From RSA11 sp965652565 (GTDB lineage: Bacteria; Actinomycetota; Thermoleophilia; Solirubrobacterales; 70-9): a stretch of DNA of 46,668 bases. Below, piece by piece: positions 1 to 8,121 of this stretch. The stretch spans positions 1-46,668 of the forward strand of contig CBFGWL010000012.1 of NCBI GenBank assembly GCA_965652565.1, given 5' to 3'. The translations under genes were made by a program, and so were the position numbers. The notes under the pieces were generated by a model, which worked only from the letters and a program-made list of their open reading frames with translations, made no database searches and was not told the DNA's origin. The first letter of the stretch is position 1; every line of letters begins with the position of its first letter.

Positions 1-43
1 AGGGGCGGCCGACACCGCCGCGACGCAGGAGGCGGGGCGATGA
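1..43 (+). CDS. C-terminal end of an upstream gene, probably 2-oxoacid dehydrogenase E1 alpha (partial)
   Basis: One frame (codons starting at base 2) is open from the window edge to a TGA at 41-43, giving the tail GAADTAATQEAGR. The stop overlaps the ATG of the next gene as ATGA, the coupling used repeatedly in this window. In operons of this kind the gene before E1 beta is normally E1 alpha, so that identity is inferred from position only. Thirteen residues cannot prove it. Confidence 0.4.
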   Translation, partial: GAADTAATQEAGR

Positions 44-1071
44 CCGAGGCGCAACTGGCCAGCCCCGAGCCGGCGGCGGAGGCAGCGGGCGCACAGGCCG
101 AGGAGACGCGCGAGCTCACGTACCTCGAGGCGATCTCGGAGGCGCTGCGCGAGGAGATGCGCCGCGACGAGACCGTGCTCTGCATGGGCGAGGACATCGG
201 CGAGTTCGGCGGTGCCTTCAAGGTCACCGACGGCTTCTACGAGGAGTTCGGCGCGGCCCGCGTGCTCGACACGCCCCTCGCCGAGAACGCGATCATCGGC
301 AGCGCCGTCGGCGCCGCGATCGAGGGGCTGCGCCCCGTCTGCGAGATGCAGTTCGCCGACTTCATCTCCTGTGGATTCGACCAGCTCGTCAACGTGGCGG
401 CCAAGATGCACTACCGCCAGGGCATCGCGGTGCCGATCGTGGTGCGGCTGCCCTCCGGCGGTGGCTTCTCCGGCGGGCCGTTTCACTCGCAGAACCCCGA
501 GGCGTGGTTCCTGCAGGCGCCGGGCCTCAAAGTCGTGGCGCCTGCGACCGCGGCCGACGCCAAGGGCCTGTTGATCAGCGCGATCCGCGACCCGAACCCT
601 GTCTGCTTCCTCGAGCACAAGGGCCTGTATCGCACGGTTCGCGACGAGGTGCCGGCGGGCGAGCACACGGTGCCGCTCGGCAAGGCGCGCGTCGCGCGCG
701 AGGGATCGGAGATGACCGTGATCGCCTACGGCTCGAGCGTGCACCTGGCGCTGCGGGCCGCCGATGAGCTGGGCGAAGACATCGAGGTCATCGACCTGCG
801 CTCGCTGTGCCCGATGGACACCGACGCGATCCTGGCGAGCGTGCGCAAGACGTCGAAGGTGCTCGTCGCGCACGAAGCGACGCGCTCGTGCGGCGTCGGC
901 GCTGAGGTCTCCGCGCTCATCGCCGAGGAGGCGTTCGAGCACCTGGACGCGCCCGTGCGCCGGCTGACGGCGCCCGACGTGCCGATCCCGTTCAGCCCGC
1001 CGCTGGAGCAGGCGGTCCTGCCGCAGCTCGACGACATGAAGGAGGCCTGCGATGAGCTTCTCCGGTACTAG
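40..1071 (+). CDS. 2-oxoacid (probably branched-chain) dehydrogenase E1 component, beta subunit
   Basis: This is a transketolase-like beta subunit of 343 residues, the usual length for the family. With an alpha subunit it performs the thiamine-diphosphate-dependent decarboxylation of a 2-oxoacid and reductive acylation of E2. After a 25-residue Ala/Glu-rich extension it has the typical blocks LTYLEAISEALREEM, MGEDIGEFGGAFKVT, DTPLAENAIIGSAVGAA, EMQFADFI, RLPSGGGFSGGPFHSQ, and a C-terminal transketolase domain with IDLRSLCPMD. The ATG has a good ribosome site (AGGAGG, 27-32). Sequence alone does not separate pyruvate from branched-chain enzymes; the downstream leucine/valine-type dehydrogenase favours branched-chain 2-oxoacids. 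It overlaps E2 by 20 bases. No E3 gene lies in the window. Confidence 0.93.
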   Translation: MTEAQLASPEPAAEAAGAQAEETRELTYLEAISEALREEMRRDETVLCMGEDIGEFGGAFKVTDGFYEEFGAARVLDTPLAENAIIGSAVGAAIEGLRPVCEMQFADFISCGFDQLVNVAAKMHYRQGIAVPIVVRLPSGGGFSGGPFHSQNPEAWFLQAPGLKVVAPATAADAKGLLISAIRDPNPVCFLEHKGLYRTVRDEVPAGEHTVPLGKARVAREGSEMTVIAYGSSVHLALRAADELGEDIEVIDLRSLCPMDTDAILASVRKTSKVLVAHEATRSCGVGAEVSALIAEEAFEHLDAPVRRLTAPDVPIPFSPPLEQAVLPQLDDMKEACDELLRY

Positions 1072-2503
1072 CGCGGGCGCGCCGGCTCAGGGACGCGACG
1101 CGAACGGCGGCGGTCACGTGGACGTGACGATGCCCCAGATGGGGATCAGCGTGAGCGAGGGCACGATCCTCGAGTGGCGCAAGCAGCCGGGCGACGAGGT
1201 GGTCGCCGACGAGACGATCTGCGATGTGACGACCGACAAGATCGACGTGGAGATCCCTTGCCCTGCCTCCGGGGTTCTCGCGGAAATCCTCGTTGGGCCC
1301 GGCGAGACGGTTGGGGTTGGGACTCCCATTGCCTCGATTGCGACTGGTGTTGGCGGCGGGACGGCTGAGGGCCGCTCACGCTCGCCCGCGGGTCCCGACG
1401 CCGGTGAGGGGGAGCCCTCGAGCTTCCGACCCGACAGTTCGGGTCTCGAGGACTCCCCCTCCCCGTCGCCTCCCGCGGAAGGTGCGTCAGGGGAGCCCGG
1501 CGTGGGCTCCGCGTCGCCCTCAGCCCGCGGAACTGGCGACCGGCGACTGGCGACTGGCGACTCGGGCGAGCTCGATCGCTCGCGCTTCTACTCGCCCGTG
1601 GTGCAGCGCATGGCCGCCGAGCATGGGATCGACTTGGAGTCGGTCCACGGGACCGGTGTTGGTGGGCGTGTGCGCAAACGGGATATCGAGGCGTTGCTGG
1701 AAGGCCGCGCTGCTCCCGCGCACAAGACGCTGCACACGGAGTCGCCGTACCGGCCTGAGCCCGAGCCGGAGTCACCGGCGCCTGCGCCCAGCGCGGGCCC
1801 TGCCGCGGAGCCCGCGCTCGCCGGGGAGCGGCGCGAGCCCATGACGCCCATGCGCAAGACGATCGCCGAGCACATGGTGCGCAGCCGGCGCACGGCGGCG
1901 CATGTGACCACGGTCGTCGAGGTGGACTTCTCCGCGGTCGCCCGGCGACGCGCGGAGCTGCGCGCCGACATGGAGCGGCGCGGCGTGAAGCTCACCTACC
2001 TGGCGTTCGTCGCGCGGGCGACGGTGGAGGCGCTGGGGGAATTCCCCATACTCAATGCGTCGGTGGACGGTGAGGAGCTCGTCTACCACGACTCGGTGAA
2101 CCTCGGCATCGCGGTGGCGCTCGACGATGGCCTGGTCGTACCCGTCATCCCCCGAGCGGAGCGACTCAGCCTCGAGGGCATGGCCGCCGCGATCGCCGAG
2201 GCCGCCGAGAAGGCGCGCACGGGACAGCTCGTCCCGGATGACGTCCAGGGCGGCACCTTCACGATCACCAATCCGGGCCAGTTCGGCGCGGTGATCGCGA
2301 CGCCGATCATCAACCAGCCGCAGGTGGCGATCCTCGATCTCGAGGCGATTGTCAAACGGCCCGTGGTGGTGGATGATGCGATCGCGATCAGACCGATGGC
2401 CTATCTGCCCCTGTCGTTCGACCACCGCGCGCTGGACGGCGCCACGGCCGCTCGTTTCTTGAGCAGGATTAAGGCAATCCTTGAATCAGGAGGCATGCAT
2501 TGA
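1052..2503 (+). CDS. 2-oxoacid dehydrogenase E2 component, dihydrolipoyl acyltransferase
   Basis: A 483-residue E2 with three domains in order: a lipoyl domain (about residues 22-97) whose attachment lysine is K63 in TTDKIDVE; a peripheral-subunit-binding domain (about 178-212, FYSPVVQRMAAEHGIDL to GRVRKRDIE); and the acyltransferase domain (about 255-483) ending with the active-site H458-R-A-L-D462-G. It transfers the acyl group from E1 to CoA and needs the lipoate made by lipB/lipA downstream. The ATG lies 20 bases inside E1 beta, implying coupled translation. Oddities: the first linker (about 1360-1565) is rich in palindromes and a 7-nt tandem repeat, and bases about 1255-1740 use more T-ending codons (GTT, ATT, ACT, GGT) than the rest of the gene. 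Enzyme class is certain; the acyl substrate is inferred. Confidence 0.95.
   Translation: MSFSGTSAGAPAQGRDANGGGHVDVTMPQMGISVSEGTILEWRKQPGDEVVADETICDVTTDKIDVEIPCPASGVLAEILVGPGETVGVGTPIASIATGVGGGTAEGRSRSPAGPDAGEGEPSSFRPDSSGLEDSPSPSPPAEGASGEPGVGSASPSARGTGDRRLATGDSGELDRSRFYSPVVQRMAAEHGIDLESVHGTGVGGRVRKRDIEALLEGRAAPAHKTLHTESPYRPEPEPESPAPAPSAGPAAEPALAGERREPMTPMRKTIAEHMVRSRRTAAHVTTVVEVDFSAVARRRAELRADMERRGVKLTYLAFVARATVEALGEFPILNASVDGEELVYHDSVNLGIAVALDDGLVVPVIPRAERLSLEGMAAAIAEAAEKARTGQLVPDDVQGGTFTITNPGQFGAVIATPIINQPQVAILDLEAIVKRPVVVDDAIAIRPMAYLPLSFDHRALDGATAARFLSRIKAILESGGMH
1406..1461. repeat. Long imperfect palindrome inside the E2 linker
   Basis: Arms 1406-1422 and 1445-1461 are complementary at 16 of 17 positions. 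A second stem (ACCCGA 1429-1434 with TCGGGT 1439-1444) lies inside, with a CAGT loop at 1435-1438. A second hairpin (GGAGCCC 1492-1498, GGGCTCC 1504-1510) follows. The element is in frame in the Pro/Ser/Gly-rich linker between lipoyl and E3-binding domains, where extra residues are tolerated. Confidence 0.75.
1535..1562. repeat. Four tandem 7-nt repeats (GGCGACY) in the E2 linker
   Basis: GGCGACC at 1535-1541 is followed by three copies of GGCGACT (1542-1548, 1549-1555, 1556-1562). The period of 7 is not a multiple of 3, so one unit gained or lost would shift the frame of E2 before its E3-binding and catalytic domains. Confidence 0.8.
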
Positions 2504-3651
2504 AGGCGATCGCAGCACCGAGCTCCAGGGCGTCGCGGCCGGCGGCCGCGGCGCGGGCTGAGCTCGTGTACGAAGAGCTGGAGGCCGGGGAGCGTGTGAC
2601 GCTGCGCGCCGACGAGCTGCCCGGCGACCACGAGCACGAGGAACTCGTGGTTCAGCGCGGGGAGCGCAGCGGCGCGCTGATGGCGGTGGCGATCCACTCG
2701 ACACGCCTTGGCCCGGCGCTCGGCGGCCTGCGCTTCTGGAACTACGAGGAGCCGGGCCACGCCGTCGCCGACGTCCTGCGGCTCGCCGAGGCCATGACGT
2801 ACAAGGCGGCCGCGGCCGGGCTCGATTTGGGCGGCGGCAAGGGCGTGATCTGTGCGCCGGACGGGGAGCCCCCCTCCGGCGAGGCGCGGCGCAACGCGTT
2901 GCTCGATTTCGGCGACCTCGTCGCGTCGGTCGAAGGGCGCTACATCACGGCCGAGGACGTCGGCACGAGCGCGGAGGACATGCTGGTCATCGCCGAGCGC
3001 ACCGAGCACGTCACCGGCAGGCCGGTGGAAGCGGGAGGCGCGGGCGATCCCAGCCCGTTCACCGCGCTCGGCGTCGAGGCGGCGATGCGCGCCGCGTGCG
3101 CCCACGGGTTGGGCACGCCGATCCTCGCGGACATGCGGGTGGTGATCATCGGCGTGGGGCACGTCGGTGAGCGGCTCGCCCGTTCGCTCGCATCACGCGG
3201 CGCGAAGCTCACGCTCTCCGACATCTCCGAGCGCGGGAAGCGCGTGGCGAAGGAGCTCGGCGCGGACTGGATCGAGCCCGACGCGGCGCTCGCGGCACGC
3301 TGCGACGTGCTCGCGCCCTGCGCGGTCGGCGGTGTGATCAACGAGGAGACGGTCGGCAAGCTGCGCTGCCGCGTGATCTGCGGGGCGGCGAACAACCAGC
3401 TCGCCTCGGACGAGATGTGCGCGCGGCTTGCCCGGCGGCACATCGTCTACGCGCCCGACTTCATCGCGAACGCCGGCGGCCTGATCGCCGTCTACCGCGA
3501 GCTCAAGGGCTACGACGCCGACCGCGCTCGCAACCTGGCGCTCGGCATCGAGGACGTCATGGGCGACGTCCTGCGCAACGCGGACCGGCGCGGGGTGACG
3601 CCCGTGCAGGCCGCGCGCGAGATCGCCGAGGCGCGCCTGGCGGCCCGCTGA
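2500..3651 (+). CDS. Leucine/valine dehydrogenase family (Glu/Leu/Phe/Val dehydrogenase)
   Basis: A 383-residue amino-acid dehydrogenase. Such enzymes reversibly deaminate branched-chain amino acids to 2-oxoacids with NAD. The substrate domain has the block GPALGGLRFW and the catalytic-lysine loop GLDLGGGKGVI (K114); the C-terminal half has the Rossmann motif VVIIGVGHVGERLA and the conserved CGAANNQL and PDFIANAGGLI blocks. The start is TTG at 2500, overlapping the E2 stop as TTGA, with AGGAGG at 2488-2493. It follows E2 directly, so its product is the likely substrate of the dehydrogenase complex. Leucine, valine and phenylalanine enzymes cannot be told apart by eye. Confidence 0.9.
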   Translation: MKAIAAPSSRASRPAAAARAELVYEELEAGERVTLRADELPGDHEHEELVVQRGERSGALMAVAIHSTRLGPALGGLRFWNYEEPGHAVADVLRLAEAMTYKAAAAGLDLGGGKGVICAPDGEPPSGEARRNALLDFGDLVASVEGRYITAEDVGTSAEDMLVIAERTEHVTGRPVEAGGAGDPSPFTALGVEAAMRAACAHGLGTPILADMRVVIIGVGHVGERLARSLASRGAKLTLSDISERGKRVAKELGADWIEPDAALAARCDVLAPCAVGGVINEETVGKLRCRVICGAANNQLASDEMCARLARRHIVYAPDFIANAGGLIAVYRELKGYDADRARNLALGIEDVMGDVLRNADRRGVTPVQAAREIAEARLAAR

Positions 3652-3657
3652 GCGCGG

Positions 3658-4476
3658 GTGCAACAATCGGTTGCAGTGAGCACGGCAGACGCACCGCCCG
3701 CGGTCTGGACGACCTGGCTGGGGACGATCCCCTACGGCGAGGCGCTGGCGCTGCAGAAGCGGCTTGAGCGCGCCCGCCAGCTCGGTGAGATCCCCGACGT
3801 CCTGCTGCTGCTCGAGCACCCGCCGGTCTACACGAAGGGCCGGCGCTCGGGCGCGGACGACCTGCCGATGGGCGAGGAGTGGTACCGCGCCCAGGGGATC
3901 GAGATCCACGCCGTGGATCGCGGCGGGCAGGTCACCTACCACGGTCCGGGTCAGCTGGTCGCGTATCCGATCGTCGACCTGGGTCCGCTCGGCGGCGACG
4001 TGCACGAGTACGTGCGGGGGCTCGAGCGCGTGATGATCGGCGCACTGGGCGACTTCGGCGTGCCGGCGCAGGTCTTCGACGGCCTCACCGGCGTGTGGAC
4101 GGCGGGGAATCCGCCGCTCGCGCCGGGCGCGACCGGTCCGCAGCGCACGCCCGTCGGCGCGGGCACGCTCGCGGGCGAGGGCGATGCCCGCAAGATCGGC
4201 TCGATCGGCATCCACGTGAGCCGCGGCGTCACGACGCACGGGCTCGCGGTGAACGTGTCGAACGACCTGCAGCCGTTCGAGTGGGTCGTGCCGTGCGGGA
4301 TCAACGCCGTGCGCATGACCTCGGTGTCGCGCGAGCGCGGCGCCGAGCAGGACGTGCGCGCCTTCGCCGAGGCCGTGCGCACCCGATTCGCCGATGAGTT
4401 CGGCCGGTCGATCCGCGAGCTCGAACCCAGCGCGCTCGCCGAGATCGAGGCCGACGAGCCCGCCCAGGTACCGTAG
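3658..4476 (+). CDS. lipB: Octanoyltransferase LipB
   Basis: Transfers octanoyl from acyl carrier protein to the lipoyl lysine of target domains, the first step of lipoate synthesis. Family signatures are clear: LLLLEHPPVYTKGRRS, DRGGQVTYHGPGQLVAYPI, the catalytic lysine K179 in ARKIGSIGIHVSRGVTTHG, and the acyl-accepting cysteine C213 in VPCGINAVRMTSV. About 20 extra residues (Pro/Gly/Ala-rich, around 155-175) sit before the catalytic lysine and lengthen the protein. The start is uncertain: GTG 3658 is used here, but GTG 3676 gives a more typical N-terminus (MSTADAPPAVW), and neither has a clear ribosome site. It lies between the dehydrogenase genes and lipA in one operon. Confidence 0.95.
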   Translation: MQQSVAVSTADAPPAVWTTWLGTIPYGEALALQKRLERARQLGEIPDVLLLLEHPPVYTKGRRSGADDLPMGEEWYRAQGIEIHAVDRGGQVTYHGPGQLVAYPIVDLGPLGGDVHEYVRGLERVMIGALGDFGVPAQVFDGLTGVWTAGNPPLAPGATGPQRTPVGAGTLAGEGDARKIGSIGIHVSRGVTTHGLAVNVSNDLQPFEWVVPCGINAVRMTSVSRERGAEQDVRAFAEAVRTRFADEFGRSIRELEPSALAEIEADEPAQVP

Positions 4477-4482
4477 GGAGAG

Positions 4483-5454
4483 ATGGAGCCGACCACCAGC
4501 ACCCCGGCCCCCCGCGTTCACGTCACGCGCTCACGCGCGAAGCCGGGCGGGATGAAGATCGAGGGCGGCGTGCCGTGGCGCGAGCGCAAGCCGCCGTGGC
4601 TCAAGGTGCCGGCGCCCGGCGGCCCCACCTACCGCAAGCTCAAGCGCGCGATCGCCGAGGACAACCTGCACACGGTGTGCGAGGAGGCCGCGTGCCCCAA
4701 CGTCGGCGAGTGCTGGGAGCGCGGCACGGCGACCTTCATGATCCTGGGCGACGTCTGCACCCGCCGCTGCGGGTTCTGCAACGTGCAGACGGGCGTGCCC
4801 ACCTGGAACGACCCGCTCGAGCCGATGCGCGTCGCCGCGCAGGTCAAGAAGATGGGCCTCGTCCACGCGGTGATCACCTCGGTCGACCGCGACGATCTGC
4901 CCGACTACGGCGCGAGCGCGTTCGTCGGCGTGATCCGCTCGATCCGCATGCAGGCGCCGGGCTGCAAGGTCGAGATCCTCACGCCCGACTTCCGCGGCCA
5001 GGAGATGCCGCTCGCCAAGGTGATCCACGAGCGCCCCGACGTCTTCAACCACAACGTCGAGACGGTGCCGCGGCTCTACCCGAAGGCCCGCCGCGGGTCC
5101 GACTTCATGCGCTCCGCGCGGGTGCTGAAGCTGGCCAAGGAGATGGGCGGCGACGACGTGGTCACCAAGTCCGGCCTGATGGTCGGGCTCGGCGAGAGCT
5201 TCGACGAGATGCTCGAGACCTTCGCGATCCTGCGCGAGCACCACGTGCAGATCCTCACCGTGGGCCAGTACCTGCGGCCCACCGAGAACCACCTGCCGAT
5301 CGAGCGCTACTGGCACCCCGAGGAGTTCGAGGCGCTCGAGAAGGCGGCGTACGAGATGGGCTTCGACGCGGTGGCGGCGGGCCCGCTCGTCCGCAGCTCC
5401 TACCACGCGGACGAGGCCGCCGCGAAGGCCGCTCAGGCGCGCGCTGCCGCCTGA
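4483..5454 (+). CDS. lipA: Lipoyl synthase LipA (radical SAM)
   Basis: Inserts two sulfurs into protein-bound octanoyl groups. All iron-sulfur ligands are visible: the auxiliary cluster cysteines C66, C71 and C77 (CEEAACPNVGEC), the radical-SAM CxxxCxxC at C92, C96 and C99 (CTRRCGFC), and the C-terminal RSSYHA motif whose serine completes the auxiliary cluster. At 323 residues it is a normal length with about 40 extra N-terminal residues. ATG 4483 is six bases after the lipB stop, with GGGAG just upstream. It supplies the cofactor for the E2 encoded in the same operon, so enzyme and cofactor supply are probably co-expressed. Confidence 0.97.
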   Translation: MEPTTSTPAPRVHVTRSRAKPGGMKIEGGVPWRERKPPWLKVPAPGGPTYRKLKRAIAEDNLHTVCEEAACPNVGECWERGTATFMILGDVCTRRCGFCNVQTGVPTWNDPLEPMRVAAQVKKMGLVHAVITSVDRDDLPDYGASAFVGVIRSIRMQAPGCKVEILTPDFRGQEMPLAKVIHERPDVFNHNVETVPRLYPKARRGSDFMRSARVLKLAKEMGGDDVVTKSGLMVGLGESFDEMLETFAILREHHVQILTVGQYLRPTENHLPIERYWHPEEFEALEKAAYEMGFDAVAAGPLVRSSYHADEAAAKAAQARAAA

Positions 5455-5466
5455 GCAGGCTCGCGC

Positions 5467-6174
5467 CTAGGCCAGCCGCTCGATCACCTCGCCGCCGGGC
5501 GCGACGGCGACGACGGTCGGCACGACCGCGACGCCGTACTTGCGAGCGAGGTCGGGGCGCTCGCGCACGTCGATGCGGAACAAGGGCTCGGGGCGCTGGG
5601 CGAGGCGGCGCTCCCAGTCCCGGCACTCCGAACACAGGGGGTGCGTGAACTCCACGTGCGCGCGGCCGTCGATCGCGCCGGGCAGGTCAGCGGGATCGAT
5701 GCGGTCGTGATGGCGCGGTGAGATCCCGCGCAGCCGGGCGCTGAGCTTGTAGATCTCGCACCCGGCGCAGAAGCCCGTGCCGGCGGCGAGGAACGCGAGC
5801 GCCGCGACCATCCCGGCGATGACAGTGCCCGCGGTCGGGGCGCCGAGCCACCACAACGCGGCGGCGGATCCCAGGAACGCGATGCCCATCATGTTCGCGA
5901 GCCGTGGCGGGCGGGCGTCCTCCACCTCACCCTCACCGATGCGCGGCTGGATGAGCGTGAAGTAGGTGACGCAGGGCAGGCAGTAGCGCCGGCCGAACGT
6001 GACGCCGATCGCGAGCTGGGCCGCCATGAGCGCCCAGGCGAGCGGCCAGCCGAAGACCGCGCCCAGCAGGGCGATGAGGCCCGTGAACCCCTGGTTGAAG
6101 CGCGCGGCGCGCTTGTCGAGCACGTCGGTGTCGTTCCACGGGTCGGCAGTCCGCGTGGTCGGCATACCGACCAT
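5467..6174 (-). CDS. Membrane DUF4395 protein fused to a thioredoxin-like domain
   Basis: A 235-residue protein. Residues about 25-140 are a DUF4395-type membrane domain with about four hydrophobic segments; residues about 170-235 are thioredoxin-like (VEFTHPLCSEC, then FRIDVRERPDLARKYGVAVVPTVVAV with the cis-proline turn VVPT). There are three CxxC pairs: C65-L-P-C68, C136-A-G-C139 and C181-S-E-C184. The arrangement suggests a membrane thiol-disulfide relay, which is inference. The stop faces lipA across 12 bases. The start may be ATG 6174 or ATG 6165; neither has a clear ribosome site. It is divergent from the rhomboid gene. Confidence 0.85.
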   Translation of the reverse strand: MVGMPTTRTADPWNDTDVLDKRAARFNQGFTGLIALLGAVFGWPLAWALMAAQLAIGVTFGRRYCLPCVTYFTLIQPRIGEGEVEDARPPRLANMMGIAFLGSAAALWWLGAPTAGTVIAGMVAALAFLAAGTGFCAGCEIYKLSARLRGISPRHHDRIDPADLPGAIDGRAHVEFTHPLCSECRDWERRLAQRPEPLFRIDVRERPDLARKYGVAVVPTVVAVAPGGEVIERLA

Positions 6175-6259
6175 GATGGCAACGTGGGCTCACCGGCAGC
6201 GCCGGCTGCCGGGCCGGCCCCGCGCGTGCGGCAAGGCCCGGCGGATAGCCTTCGCCCGC

Positions 6260-7114
6260 TTGCTGCCGCTGAAGGACAACATCCCGACGCTCAGCTTCCC
6301 GGTCGTCACCGTCCTGCTGATCGCGGTCAACGTGCTCGTCTGGCTCTGGCAGCTCTCGCTGGACGACAACCCGAACTCGAGCACCTCGCCGCACGTCCGC
6401 GGGCTCTCGCAGTCGGACGAGGTCGTGATGGAGCTCGGCGCGATCCCGTACCGGATCACGCATCCCGGCAAGGACTGCGGCGTGGTGGTCGCGACGCCCG
6501 ACGCGCAGGACCAGGTGGACGACGTGATCGTCTGCGAGGGGACCCAGGCCGAGCGTCAGGTCGACGCGGTCGAAGGCACGGGGATCGTCCCGCTGGAGGC
6601 GCCCGCCTTCTGGGTGACGATCATCACCTCGATGTTCATGCACGGAGGCTGGCTGCACATCATCGGGAACATGCTGTTCCTCTGGGTCTTCGGCAACAAC
6701 ATCGAGGACTCCATGGGCAAGCTGCGCTTCCTGTTGTTCTATCTGCTCGCGGGAACCGTGGCGGTGTACGCGCAAGCGCTTCTCGACACGCAGTCCACCG
6801 TGCCGACGATCGGGGCGAGCGGCGCCGTCGCCGGGGTGTTAGGCGCCTACATACTGCTCCACCCGTACGCACGGGTGGTGACCCTTGTCCTCATCGTGTT
6901 CGTGATCACGCTGATCGAGGTCCCGGCGGTGATCCTGCTCGGACTGTGGTTCGTGCTGCAGTTCCTGCCCGTCGTCGGGCAGCTGGGAGCGGACGTCGCG
7001 GGCGAGGGCGGGGTCGCCTACCTGGCGCACGTCGGCGGTTTCATCTTCGGCCTCGCCACGATCAAGCTGTTCGCGCGCTCGCGCTCGCCGGGCGGGCGGC
7101 TGGGGTACGGGTAG
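6260..7114 (+). CDS. Rhomboid-family intramembrane serine protease
   Basis: Cleaves transmembrane segments within the lipid bilayer; the natural substrate is unknown. Signatures: FMHGGWLHIIGNMLFLWVFG, the catalytic serine S187 in TIGASGAVAGVLG, and the catalytic histidine H257 in YLAHVGGFIFGL. There are about six membrane segments, with an unusually long loop of about 80 residues between the first and second. The start is placed at TTG 6260, giving MLPLKDNIPTLSFPVVTV, the N-terminus usual for actinobacterial rhomboids; in-frame ATGs at 6173/6176 would add an Arg-rich stretch and overlap the divergent neighbour. Length from TTG is 284 residues. Confidence 0.9.
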   Translation: MLPLKDNIPTLSFPVVTVLLIAVNVLVWLWQLSLDDNPNSSTSPHVRGLSQSDEVVMELGAIPYRITHPGKDCGVVVATPDAQDQVDDVIVCEGTQAERQVDAVEGTGIVPLEAPAFWVTIITSMFMHGGWLHIIGNMLFLWVFGNNIEDSMGKLRFLLFYLLAGTVAVYAQALLDTQSTVPTIGASGAVAGVLGAYILLHPYARVVTLVLIVFVITLIEVPAVILLGLWFVLQFLPVVGQLGADVAGEGGVAYLAHVGGFIFGLATIKLFARSRSPGGRLGYG

Positions 7115-7306
7115 ATGGGCTCGCCCACCCTCCGCACCATCGCGCTCGCGGTCGGGGTCGTCTTCGTCGTTGGGTTCTTCGGGATGACGCTGGTGGTGAT
7201 CGCCCGCGACGGGATCACGGTGCTCGTCGTGTTCGCGCTCATCATCGTGGCGCTGCTCGCGATGGCGCTCTGGGGCGCCGCGAACAACCCGCCGGGCGAG
7301 GGTTAG
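7115..7306 (+). CDS. Small two-helix membrane protein, unknown function
   Basis: Its ATG follows the rhomboid stop codon with no gap (TAG-ATG), so it is almost certainly translated by reinitiation. The 63 residues contain two hydrophobic segments (about 8-28 and 34-54) joined by the charged turn ARDG, with a short polar tail NNPPGEG. I recognise no family. A partner or regulator role for the rhomboid protease is possible from position only. The 3' end overlaps the convergent neighbour by four bases. Confidence 0.7.
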   Translation: MGSPTLRTIALAVGVVFVVGFFGMTLVVIARDGITVLVVFALIIVALLAMALWGAANNPPGEG

Positions 7307-8121
7307 CGCGGCAGGCCGCGCAGCAGGCGCTTGGCGACGCCCTTCACGGTCGCCTTGCCGGCGATGCGGGTGGGGTTGCCCTCCGTGAGGATCGCGATTC
7401 CGATCCGTCGCTTGCGCTTCTGCAGGAGCGCGATCTGGTGGTCGATGCCACCCAAGCGCTTGCCCCAGCCGGCCTTGAAGTGGAGCTTCCAGCCGGCCGG
7501 CAGATCGACGCGGGCGATGCCCCAGCGCTGCTTGGGCACGATGCGGCGCAGCTGCTTGCGCGCGAAGTCCCAGTGGCGAACGGGGACGTGGCGGCGCAGC
7601 TCGCGCATGAAGATCGCCTGGTCGCGGGCGGTCGTGCGGCAGAAGCCCCAGACGGGGTCCCAGCGAAAGCCGCGCATGCCGGCGCGCTTGGCGAGGCGCT
7701 CGAGCGGCGCGCGGCCGAGCCGGTCGCGGATCACCGATGCGGCGCGGTTGTCGGAGCGGCGGATCATCGGGCGCAGCAGGTCACGCTCGCCGTCGGTGAG
7801 CGCGCGCTTGCGCACGTCCGGCTCGCGCAGGTACGCGACCAAGAGCATCACCTTCACCGTGCTGAGCATCCGCACGCGCGCGTAACCGCCGCGCTCGTAC
7901 AGCTTGCCCCGGGTATCGGTGACCGCGAAGCGCACGGTGCCCGGGCGCTTGCGCGCGTAGCGATTCGCGGCGCGCACCGCGGGTCGCCAAGCGTTCCCGC
8001 GCTGGACCTGTTGGGTGTCGCCGGCAACGTGCGCGCCGGAGAGCGGCACACCCGGATCGGGCGCGACGAGCGCCAGGGCCGCCGCGGCCAGCGCCGCTGC
8101 CGGTGCGCATCTGCGGGCCAC
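7303..8121 (-). CDS. Secreted serine hydrolase of the class A beta-lactamase fold
   Basis: 272 residues with an N-terminal signal-like stretch (residues 5-21). The three motifs of penicillin-binding serine hydrolases are present and correctly spaced: S87-T-V-K90, S123-D-N125, and K216-A-G218 in place of KTG. The omega-loop region (about 151-166, GFRWDPVWGFCRTTAR) has no ExxLN glutamate, so efficient beta-lactam hydrolysis is unlikely; a cell-wall or other esterase/peptidase role is more plausible. The protein is very basic (many RR/KR pairs). The start is GTG 8121. It is convergent with the rhomboid-associated small gene and divergent from the cupin gene. Confidence 0.85.
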   Translation of the reverse strand: MARRCAPAAALAAAALALVAPDPGVPLSGAHVAGDTQQVQRGNAWRPAVRAANRYARKRPGTVRFAVTDTRGKLYERGGYARVRMLSTVKVMLLVAYLREPDVRKRALTDGERDLLRPMIRRSDNRAASVIRDRLGRAPLERLAKRAGMRGFRWDPVWGFCRTTARDQAIFMRELRRHVPVRHWDFARKQLRRIVPKQRWGIARVDLPAGWKLHFKAGWGKRLGGIDHQIALLQKRKRRIGIAILTEGNPTRIAGKATVKGVAKRLLRGLPR

